Below are positions 54,295 through 61,428 of a stretch of 64,000 nucleotides of DNA, piece by piece. Position 1 is the stretch's first letter; every line of letters starts with the position of its first letter. The position numbers were made by a program, and so were the translations under genes. The DNA is from CBDBBY01 sp965205055 (lineage in GTDB: Bacteria; Pseudomonadota; Alphaproteobacteria; Rhodobacterales; Rhodobacteraceae). The stretch is from positions 1,364,001 to 1,428,000 of the forward strand of contig OZ242030.1 in the NCBI GenBank assembly GCA_965205055.1, written 5' to 3'. The notes beneath the pieces are model-generated. The model searched no databases. It was not told the DNA's origin and saw only the letters and a program-made list of their open reading frames with translations.

Positions 54295-54511
54295 GTGGTA
54301 ATCCTCTCTGTTGGTGTTCCAGCTTCTGGTGCTGATGGTGTCAAGGCCGCCTTTTGAGCGGTGCGACCACGCCCGACATAGGCCTCGATGACGTAGTGCT
54401 TTGAGTTTCATGTGGTAATCCTCTCTGTTGGTGTTCCAGCTTCTGGTGCTGATGGTGCCAAGGCCGACTTTTGAGCGGCGCGACCACGCCCGATATAGGC
54501 CTCGATGACGT
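54281..54511 (-). repeat. 117-bp tandem duplication across an operon junction
   Basis: Two head-to-tail copies (about 54281-54397 and 54398-54511) differ at only a handful of positions. Each contains the 3' end of the LivM-LivG gene, a ribosome site and ATG plus five codons of the binding-protein gene. In the original state the fusion gene stop overlapped the binding-protein start (ACATGA), as still seen in the upstream copy at 54408-54411. Confidence 0.88.
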
Positions 54512-56291
54512 TCGGATTCTGGCGAACCTCTTCTGGTGTGCCTTGGGCGATTACGGTGCCCCTGTTCATGACGACGATCCATTCGGACAGACGGCTTACG
54601 AATTTCAGGTCGTGGTCGATCAGCAAAATGCCGATCCCGCGGGTTTGTCCGATTTCGATCAGGCGATCGGCAAGGTCGTCTGTTTCGGCCGGATTCATGC
54701 CTGCGGCCGGTTCGTCGAGAAGCAGCATCGCTGGATCCTGCGCCAGTGCCCGCGCGGTCTCCAGACGCTTGCGCGCGCCATAGGGCAAATTGTCGGCGCG
54801 GAACGCCGCCACGTTCGAAAGGTCAAAGGCCTCCAGCTCGCGAATGGCGACCGAGGACGCGGTGCGACGGTCGTGTCCGACCGCAAGCGCGGCGACGAGC
54901 ACGTTCTCGAAGGCGGTCAGCCCCCGGAACAGCCGCAAGTTCTGAAAGCTGCGAGAAATCCCGTGTTTCGGTACCTGATGGTGCGGCACGCGGGTCAGAT
55001 CGACCTCGCCCATGCGCGCAGCACCTGCATCAGCCTGATAGGCGCGGGTCAGAAGGTTAACGAGCGTCGATTTACCCGCACCATTCGGTCCGATAAGCCC
55101 GGTGATGCGACCTGTGGGTGCTTCAAAACTGACGTCGGTGACTGCTTTGACCCCGGCAAAGCTCTTCGACAGGCCCTCGGCCACCAGCCGCGCGTTTTGC
55201 ACGCGAACCGGCGAGGGCGCGGCAGCGGTCTGCGCCGTTATCCTTTGCAATGGGCGCGCATCTGCGCCGGGGCCCAGCTCAAAGCTGCCGACAAGGCCTT
55301 GAGGGCGCGCCCAAATCACCAGAAGAATGGCGAAACCAAGGACGATGGTCGTCAGGCCGAAGACTTCCGGCAGGGCGATGCCAAAAACCATTGCGCCGCC
55401 TTCGAACTGACGTACGCTGTCCTGCAAAAGGGTCACGGCGATCGTACCCGCCACCGCCCCGCCGACAGAGGCCATGCCGCCGACGATCATCATCACCACC
55501 TGCGCAAAGACGAGCCCAAGATAGAATGACGCGGGCGAAAATGCCCCCAGCATATGCCCGTAAAGCGCACCGCCAACCGTGGCCATTCCGCCCGAGACGC
55601 ACCAAGCGATCATACGGGTCCGCCGCGGCTGAATGCCGAGCGCAGTGGCCGCGTCCTCATCATCGCGGGCCGCCCGCGCAAACAGACCCCAACGACTCTC
55701 GCGATACAGTCGCGCCGCAATGATCGCGATCAAAGCCATCCCGAGTGCCAAGGTCAAGTCTGTCGCCCGCGGGACACCAAAAAATGTCTGGCTGCCGCGC
55801 GTGATTTCACGCGCTCCAATGGCCGCACTATGGACGATGATCAACAGCCCCAGCGTAGCAATCGTCGCCGAAGCCCCGGCAAGCCGCGCGATCGCGCCGC
55901 CTGAGAGGGCCGCGAAGACCAGCCCCGCGATAGCCACGATAGGAAAGGAGAACCACAGACTCAGCTCATGCCCGACCAGAAAGCCCGGAAGCTCTGGAAG
56001 GGCTGTGCGTTGCAATGCCTCGGGCATGGTCAAGATGCCCGACAGATACGCGCCGATTGCCATGAACGCCCCATGGCCAAAGGATACGATCCCCGTATTG
56101 CCGCAAAAGACTGCAAGGGCGACCACCGCGACGACATTCACGGACATCTGCACCGCAATCCGCTCGCCTGTGCGTCCGAAGATCAGCGTCAGCCCCAGAA
56201 CCACGATGGCCAACAGTGCAAGCGCCGCTCCCGTCCGTATCAGATTCGCCACCGTCAGGCGTGCAGGTTGGGTTGCAAGCGGCGCGGTCAT
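54408..56291 (-). CDS. LivM permease-LivG ATPase fusion protein
   Basis: This 627-residue protein combines a LivM-type permease (residues 1-335; GNTGIVSFGHGAFMAIGAYL, coupling loop RAARDDEDAATALGIQ, VGGMASVGGAVAGT) with a LivG-type ATPase (365-610; Walker A GPNGAGKST at 401-409, FRGLTAFENVLVAA, Walker B MLLLDEPAAGMNPAE, switch IDHDLKFV). Such permease-ATPase fusions occur in Rhodobacterales and Rhizobiales transporters. The usual LSGG signature is degenerate here (LPYGARKRLETARAL). The stop at 54408 overlaps a duplicated start of the binding-protein gene. The 5' end overlaps the isochorismatase stop by four bases. Confidence 0.9.
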   Translation of the reverse strand: MTAPLATQPARLTVANLIRTGAALALLAIVVLGLTLIFGRTGERIAVQMSVNVVAVVALAVFCGNTGIVSFGHGAFMAIGAYLSGILTMPEALQRTALPELPGFLVGHELSLWFSFPIVAIAGLVFAALSGGAIARLAGASATIATLGLLIIVHSAAIGAREITRGSQTFFGVPRATDLTLALGMALIAIIAARLYRESRWGLFARAARDDEDAATALGIQPRRTRMIAWCVSGGMATVGGALYGHMLGAFSPASFYLGLVFAQVVMMIVGGMASVGGAVAGTIAVTLLQDSVRQFEGGAMVFGIALPEVFGLTTIVLGFAILLVIWARPQGLVGSFELGPGADARPLQRITAQTAAAPSPVRVQNARLVAEGLSKSFAGVKAVTDVSFEAPTGRITGLIGPNGAGKSTLVNLLTRAYQADAGAARMGEVDLTRVPHHQVPKHGISRSFQNLRLFRGLTAFENVLVAALAVGHDRRTASSVAIRELEAFDLSNVAAFRADNLPYGARKRLETARALAQDPAMLLLDEPAAGMNPAETDDLADRLIEIGQTRGIGILLIDHDLKFVSRLSEWIVVMNRGTVIAQGTPEEVRQNPNVIEAYIGRGRAAQKSALAPSAPEAGTPTERITT

Positions 56292-56932
56292 CTGGCCCCT
56301 TGCAATTCGGTAACCAGTTCATCCGTCGTTACTTGACGGCAATACCCCATGATCGTGCGCAGCGAATGGTCGTGCCGCTCCCGGCTGTAAGTCAGGCATG
56401 CATCAGTAACCTGCGTGACAAGATAGCCCAGATCGCATGCGTCGCGGATCGCACTTTCCACGCATTGATCGGTAATCAGCCCCGACAGGACGAGTTGCTT
56501 CACGCCGAGATTGCGAAGGATATAGTCGATAGGGGTGGATATAAAAACCGAGGACGAGGTTTTTGGCAGAACGATCTCGTCCCTTGTCGGGCCAATCTGA
56601 TCGATCACCTTACCGTCCCAAGACCCTTTGGGCACGTGAAATCCGGTGATCTTGTAGTCGAGCGAGCGGTCGCGACCATCGAGTGTGAGGCTTTCGATGG
56701 TCGTGTACATAACCTCGACCCCCGCATCGCGGCAGGCGCGTTGAATGGCTTGCATGTTCGGGATAACGCGCGTGTTGAGCTGGTCGAAGAACCAGCCGTA
56801 TTTTTGAGCGAACTCCGCCTCGGACAGATTGATAAACTCTGCGCCTTTCCGGTGTGCCGAGAAATTCTGCACATCAATGAACAAAAGCGCGCTTTGCGAA
56901 GGCGTCAAGGGCACTTCACGTGTCCGCGTCAT
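56288..56932 (-). CDS. Isochorismatase-like cysteine hydrolase
   Basis: This 214-residue hydrolase of the isochorismatase/nicotinamidase superfamily has the catalytic Asp in ALLFIDVQNFS (residue 20), the Lys region in IVLPKTSSSVF and nucleophile Cys in LSGLITDQCVESAIRDA. Members cleave C-N bonds in ureidoacrylates, N-carbamoylsarcosine, biuret and amides. In this operon, between a Liv-type importer and an N-formylglutamate-amidohydrolase-like gene, hydrolysis of an imported amide or N-carbamoyl compound is likely. ATG 56932 overlaps the preceding stop (ATGA). Confidence 0.85.
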   Translation of the reverse strand: MTRTREVPLTPSQSALLFIDVQNFSAHRKGAEFINLSEAEFAQKYGWFFDQLNTRVIPNMQAIQRACRDAGVEVMYTTIESLTLDGRDRSLDYKITGFHVPKGSWDGKVIDQIGPTRDEIVLPKTSSSVFISTPIDYILRNLGVKQLVLSGLITDQCVESAIRDACDLGYLVTQVTDACLTYSRERHDHSLRTIMGYCRQVTTDELVTELQGAR

Positions 56933-57699
56933 CAGGCAATCTCCATCGTGGAACTGATCGCATTCGCCAGCAGACCGGCCCAAAGGTCGGCGTCCGCATC
57001 ATCGCGGATCTGATCGTTGCGGATCTCGATCAAACAATGTTGCAGTCCACGAGGTTCGGCATGTTGCGGGATGAACCAATCGGTTTCTTGGTCGATCTGA
57101 TATGGCTGGTTGATCGCCAGTTCAAAATCCGGTTGTGCCCGCGCGATATGATTCATCAAGGTGTTCGCCGTCGCCAGATCACGCCGACTGAGGAACCCGG
57201 CCCGCCAAGGGCGATCATACCCGTCCATACGCGGGGTGAAGGAATGAATCGAAAAGGCCGCGCGACGGGGACTCAGATCCAGCGTCTTGACGACGGCTCG
57301 ATCAAATGGCTCAAAAATCTCGGTCACCCGCAACTGCTGCTGAACGGGATCAGCCTCGCGATTACCGGGTATGTCTGCGCCATCGATCACGATCGGAATA
57401 GAGCCTGTCCCGAGCGGCGGACGATTGCAGTCAATAACCAGTCGTGAATAGCGTTGGATTACCAAGGGTGCCTGCAACATATCGGCCATGCGGCGGGCAC
57501 CCCTTTCGGCGCCGACATCCCAGCCGCGATGGCTGTTTCGGACATCTTCGCTGACACCGAGGGTCCCAAGCGCGTCCGGAATGGCCCGCCCCGCATGTTC
57601 ACAAAGAAGAAACACCTCCGCCCTGCTGTCCGGATTCAATATTTCAACCGGCGCTGGATCAGTCGACTTTAGCAGCGTATCCGTGGCAAGCGATGACAT
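56932..57699 (-). CDS. N-formylglutamate amidohydrolase (HutG/FGase) family protein
   Basis: This 255-residue metal-dependent amidohydrolase has the family start VFLLCEHAGRAIPDALGTLG with the metal-binding Glu/His, then HRGWDVGAERGARRMADML, YSRLVIDCNRP, the FSIHSFTPRMDG histidine motif and HCLIEIRNDQIRDD near the end. In histidine breakdown such enzymes release formate from N-formyl-L-glutamate; homologues outside hut operons act on other N-acyl amino acids. It is the first gene of the minus-strand operon and diverges from the RpiR regulator. ATG 57699 is preferred over GTG 57708. Confidence 0.85.
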   Translation of the reverse strand: MSSLATDTLLKSTDPAPVEILNPDSRAEVFLLCEHAGRAIPDALGTLGVSEDVRNSHRGWDVGAERGARRMADMLQAPLVIQRYSRLVIDCNRPPLGTGSIPIVIDGADIPGNREADPVQQQLRVTEIFEPFDRAVVKTLDLSPRRAAFSIHSFTPRMDGYDRPWRAGFLSRRDLATANTLMNHIARAQPDFELAINQPYQIDQETDWFIPQHAEPRGLQHCLIEIRNDQIRDDADADLWAGLLANAISSTMEIA

Positions 57700-57730
57700 G
57701 TCGAGCACCCTATCGAAAACAAAAATTCAG

Positions 57731-57769
57731 AGTCAATATTTTTTTGATTGACTGAAATTTATTTTTCAG
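57731..57769. promoter_or_regulatory. Operator region for the RpiR regulator
   Basis: The AT-rich divergent promoter gap holds two inverted repeats: AGTCAA-N11-TTGACT (57731-57753) and CTGAAA-TTTATT-TTTCAG (57752-57769). The second matches the TGAAA-spacer-TTTCA type of site described for many RpiR proteins. Both lie between the RpiR gene and the divergent amidohydrolase operon. Confidence 0.5.
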
Positions 57770-57782
57770 GAACGTTTGAGAA

Positions 57783-58628
57783 ATGACATTACGCACGCGA
57801 ATTGAGACCGCCTCGTCGGGGCTGACCCAATCGGAACGCAAACTGGCGACTGCCTTGCTGTCGGATTATCCCTATGCGGGGCTGATCTCGATCCAAGAAC
57901 TGGCCGCGCGCGCCGAGGTTTCGCCACCTTCAATCACGCGGTTCGTCACCAAGATTGGCCTGTCAGGTTATTCCGAGATGCAAAAACAGTTGCTGGCAGA
58001 AATACGCGCTGGCGACCAATCTCCGGTGGACATCCACGCCACATCGCAACGAATCCAAGGAGGGTATCTGGAGGGGTTCCTAGTGCGGGCGGCCCTGCAG
58101 ATGAAATCAGCAGGCGAGATAGTGACCGAGGGGCAGTTCAACCGCATTTGCAAGTTGTTGGCCGATCCCAAACGCAGCATCTTTGCCGTTGGCGGGCGGA
58201 TCAGCGACACGATCGCGCAACATTTATCCTTTCACCTGCGCCAGTCCCGCGAGGCGGTATACCACCTGCCAAGGGATTCCGAGGTCTGGCCGGAATACCT
58301 GCTGCGGATGAAGCCGGGCGATGTTTTCTTTCTGGTTGATTTCCGCCGCTACCAGAGAAATCTCGGACGATTGGCCGAACAGGCAGGTGCTCAACGGGTA
58401 CTGGTCGTTTTGATGACCGACAAATGGTTGTCTCCTGCAACACGCCACGCAGCTGAGGTCTTGGCGGTACCGATTGATACCGGCACGGTTTGGGACAGCT
58501 ACACCGCCGCGCTGGCTGTGACCGAAGCTTTGGTAACCCGTGTCGCAGAGCAGACCTGGGACAAGACCCGTGCCAGGATCGAGGCTTGGGACGCCGTGCG
58601 CAATACAAATTCTGAGGGCGAAATATGA
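57783..58628 (+). CDS. RpiR-family transcriptional regulator (HTH plus SIS domain)
   Basis: This 281-residue regulator has an N-terminal HTH_6 domain (residues 1-75; ISIQELAARAEVSPPSITRF) and a C-terminal SIS sugar-phosphate-type binding domain (about 125-250; SIFAVGGRISDTIAQHLSFH, ADEQ-like loop). RpiR proteins sense small phosphorylated or carboxylated ligands. It diverges from the importer/hydrolase operon and overlaps the glutamine-synthetase-like gene by four bases (ATGA), so it likely controls both directions through the repeats upstream of its start. Confidence 0.9.
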   Translation: MTLRTRIETASSGLTQSERKLATALLSDYPYAGLISIQELAARAEVSPPSITRFVTKIGLSGYSEMQKQLLAEIRAGDQSPVDIHATSQRIQGGYLEGFLVRAALQMKSAGEIVTEGQFNRICKLLADPKRSIFAVGGRISDTIAQHLSFHLRQSREAVYHLPRDSEVWPEYLLRMKPGDVFFLVDFRRYQRNLGRLAEQAGAQRVLVVLMTDKWLSPATRHAAEVLAVPIDTGTVWDSYTAALAVTEALVTRVAEQTWDKTRARIEAWDAVRNTNSEGEI

Positions 58629-59926
58629 CCGATCTAATCTTTGCCGCAACCTGTGATCTGGCTGGAAAAGTCCGTGGCAAAGCCTTTCCCGCCTCGGATC
58701 TGGACAAACGATTGAAACGAGGCGTGGGCTGGACGCCAACCAATGTGCAGATCAACTGCTTTGATGCCATCGCCGAGAGTCCCTTTGGTGCCTTGGGCGA
58801 TCTCTTGTTGATCCCTGATGAAACTACCGAGGTTACAGCGGAGTTGAGCACCCACACTGAACGCTTCGTGCTGGGGGATATCGTCGATCTGGACGGACAG
58901 CCGTGGGATTTCTGCACGCGCGCTTTATTGAAATCGGCGCTGACGCGGCTGGAAAAACTTGGTGGCGTGCGGCTTTTGGCAGCTTTTGAGCACGAGTTTC
59001 AATTGAAGGGCGAAAGCTCTTTGGTCGGAGAAGGCTTTGGACGCAATGGCTTTGAGGCTCAGCGCAAGCTTTGCGAAGCTCTGATGACCCAGATAAAGGC
59101 TGCGGGGCTCAGCCCTGAAGGCATAATGAAAGAATTCGGACCCAACCAATTCGAGGTGTCAATCGGGCCGGACGAAGGTGTGCGTGCCGCCGATGCCGCC
59201 GTTATCCTGCGGGAACTCACCCGCGCGGTGGCCCGCGCCCAAGGCGAGGAAGTGACATTCACGCCGATCCGAGACCCGGCAAGCGTGGGAAATGGTGCCC
59301 ATATTCACATGAGCTTTCTGAACCCCGATGGCAGCCCGGCGACCTACGACGAAAACGGTCCCTGCGGCATGTCTGAGCTTACCGGTGCCTTTGCTGCAGG
59401 TGTGCTGAAATATCTCGACGCGATCCTAGCGCTGACGGCGCCCTCGGTTGTATCCTACTTGCGGCTGATCCCGCATCGCTGGTCGGCGGCCTACAACAAT
59501 CTGGGCTTTCGCGACCGCGAGGCCTCCCTGCGTGTCTGCCCAGTGACCGCTATAGACCCCTCCAGCATCGAGCGTCAGTTCAATATCGAATATCGCGCCG
59601 CCGACGCAGCCGCCTGTCCGCATCTTGCGCTCGCCGCCGTCGTTCACGCGGGTTGCCAAGGCATCAAAGAGGACCTGACGGCCCCGGTCCCGACCCAGGA
59701 AGACCTGTCGCTTTTGTCGCCCGAAGAGCTTGCCGAACGCGACTTCATCCGTCTGCCTGAAACGCTGGATGCCGCTCTGGATCGCTTTGTCGCAAACGAA
59801 ACGGTCACAGGTTGGTTCCCGTACAGTTTCTCCGCCGTTTACCGCGCCCACAAGGATAGCGAGATTGCCCATGTTGCGGACATGGATACTGCCACACGCT
59901 GCACCGCATATGAAAGCACTTACTGA
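58625..59926 (+). CDS. Glutamine-synthetase family ligase (gamma-glutamyl amide synthetase-like)
   Basis: This 433-residue GS-fold enzyme has an N-terminal beta-grasp (CDLAGKVRGKAFPASDLD) and catalytic domain motifs AAFEHEFQLKG, GPNQFEVSIGPDEG, NGAHIHMSF, AAYNNLGFRDREASLRVCPV and NIEYRAADAAACPHLALAAV. It lacks the adenylylation-site loop of housekeeping GlnA and is closer to PuuA/GlnA-like catabolic ligases that make gamma-glutamyl amides from amines. It is coupled to the RpiR gene and followed by the remains of an ornithine cyclodeaminase gene, which fits an amine or amino-acid degradation cluster. Confidence 0.85.
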   Translation: MTDLIFAATCDLAGKVRGKAFPASDLDKRLKRGVGWTPTNVQINCFDAIAESPFGALGDLLLIPDETTEVTAELSTHTERFVLGDIVDLDGQPWDFCTRALLKSALTRLEKLGGVRLLAAFEHEFQLKGESSLVGEGFGRNGFEAQRKLCEALMTQIKAAGLSPEGIMKEFGPNQFEVSIGPDEGVRAADAAVILRELTRAVARAQGEEVTFTPIRDPASVGNGAHIHMSFLNPDGSPATYDENGPCGMSELTGAFAAGVLKYLDAILALTAPSVVSYLRLIPHRWSAAYNNLGFRDREASLRVCPVTAIDPSSIERQFNIEYRAADAAACPHLALAAVVHAGCQGIKEDLTAPVPTQEDLSLLSPEELAERDFIRLPETLDAALDRFVANETVTGWFPYSFSAVYRAHKDSEIAHVADMDTATRCTAYESTY

Positions 59927-59979
59927 TGACAGGCACGCCTTCCGATTAGGCGCTTGGGCCATTTGTCAGTGTTGAGAAA

Positions 59980-60408
59980 ATGCTGACGCTGATACATTCG
60001 CATGGGCTTGACCGTTGCCTGACTGAACTGACGGATGCGATCGCCGCTGAATTCGACCGGTGAGAGGCGTTCGACAAGGCACCCCATATCGCAGCCCATT
60101 CCGCCATTGGTGTGATCGAGCTGATGCCGGTCTCGGATGGCACAGACTAAGCGTTCAAATTCGTCAATGGGCATCCTTTGAACACGCAGATATTTTTGTC
60201 GAGTACACGTCCAAACACGGATCGAAGGCGATATACAGCAGCTTGACGCGGAACACCCGGTCAATGAACACTGGCAAGTGCTTGGTGGCGCGGTCAAAGG
60301 GCGGCAAACGCTCGATCAGGTCACAGTATTCGATCGCGTGAGTTTCGCGGTCGAAGATTTCTCAGCGTTGCGATGGCTCTCTCCGCGCCTTTTAGTCAAT
60401 CGCCGCCC
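59980..60408 (+). pseudogene. Ornithine cyclodeaminase/mu-crystallin family gene, multiply disrupted
   Basis: From ATG 59980 the frame reads MLTLIHSHGLDRCLTELTDA, then a TGA at 60061-60063. It continues EAFDKAPHIAAHSAIGVIEL and MPVSDGTD, hits a TAA at 60148-60150, then AFKFVNGHPLNT. The next recognisable piece, in another frame from about 60209, is the protein's C-terminus: DIQQLDAEHPVNEHWQVLGG, then VKGRQTLDQVTVFDRVSFAV and EDFSALR. Some 200 central codons are missing. It would have been the gene after the glutamine-synthetase-like enzyme, acting on an amino acid or imine. Confidence 0.78.
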
Positions 60409-60564
60409 GAGTGATCTTTGTGTCCAATCCAGCATGTGTCTGAACTCAGGCAGCCGGTTTCGCCGTCGCATTGCCCGAGACCGTTTCACGATCAAGGGCG
60501 AACCGTCAAATGCCGTTCATGTATGTTTGAACGAAATATTGCGCTTCCCGCCGAAAAGTTCGGT

Positions 60565-61359
60565 TCAGAGAATTCCGACTTCGGCTGCAAACTCGACGAC
60601 CAGATCGGCAAAGGCTTCCGGCGCTTCCACGCATGGAAGATGACCAACGCCTTCGATCAGCTCAAAGCGAGCGCCATTGATCTGCGATGCTGTCTCTTTT
60701 ACCAGTTCGGGCGGCGTCGCGCCGTCCTCCGATCCTGCGATCGCAAGCGCAGGAAGATCGATTCCGGATGCGCGCTCTGTCAGATCTGCGTCCCTCAAAG
60801 CTTCGCAAGAGGAAACGTACCCTGCTGCCGGGGTTCGCACCAGCATAGCTTTCCATGCCTCGGTCTCGACCTTGTTGTCGCGACGGAATAAAGCAGACAG
60901 CCATCGCTCGATTATCGGATCCGCAATTGCCTCGATTCCGCCGACGCGGATCGCCGAAATCCGCTGATTCCACAATTCCCGATTTCCGATTTTCGAGCCG
61001 GTGTTGGACAATACTGCCGCGCGGATTAGATCCGGGCGCGCAAGCGCAAGTTGCTGCGCTACGAGCCCTCCGATTGAAATGCCTACGAACAGCGCATCTT
61101 TCAATTCGAGAGCATCCATCAGCGCAGCGGCGTCGTTCGCAAGATCTACTACGGCGTATGGTCCTGCCGGACATCCGCTAAGCCCATGACCTCTCGAATC
61201 GTATCGAACGACTCGAAGGCGGCCGACCAATCGATCGACCACGCGGTCCCAAAGCCTGAAGTCGGTTCCCAGCGAATTCGAAAACACTGCGGCGGGTTTG
61301 CCCGGGTCGCCTTGATCTGCGCAGTGCAGCGCGACGCCGTTCGCTTTGATTACGTGCAT
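60565..61359 (-). CDS. 3-oxoadipate enol-lactonase (PcaD)-like alpha/beta hydrolase
   Basis: This 264-residue alpha/beta hydrolase has the oxyanion region AAVFSNSLGTDFRLWDRVVD, the nucleophile elbow GISIGGLVAQQLA, the catalytic Asp in AIAGSEDGATPP and the His in EGVGHLPCVEAPEAF. The pattern matches PcaD of the beta-ketoadipate pathway. No other pca genes are present, so the substrate could differ. ATG 61359 has GAGGGGGA five bases upstream. It lies 70 bases after mccA on the same strand and may be co-transcribed. Confidence 0.8.
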   Translation of the reverse strand: MHVIKANGVALHCADQGDPGKPAAVFSNSLGTDFRLWDRVVDRLVGRLRVVRYDSRGHGLSGCPAGPYAVVDLANDAAALMDALELKDALFVGISIGGLVAQQLALARPDLIRAAVLSNTGSKIGNRELWNQRISAIRVGGIEAIADPIIERWLSALFRRDNKVETEAWKAMLVRTPAAGYVSSCEALRDADLTERASGIDLPALAIAGSEDGATPPELVKETASQINGARFELIEGVGHLPCVEAPEAFADLVVEFAAEVGIL

Positions 61360-61428
61360 GCCATCCCCCTCGGTTCGTTCCAATCGGATTGGTTTTCCAA
61401 CGGCATTCGCGACGGTGCGCGACCTCGA

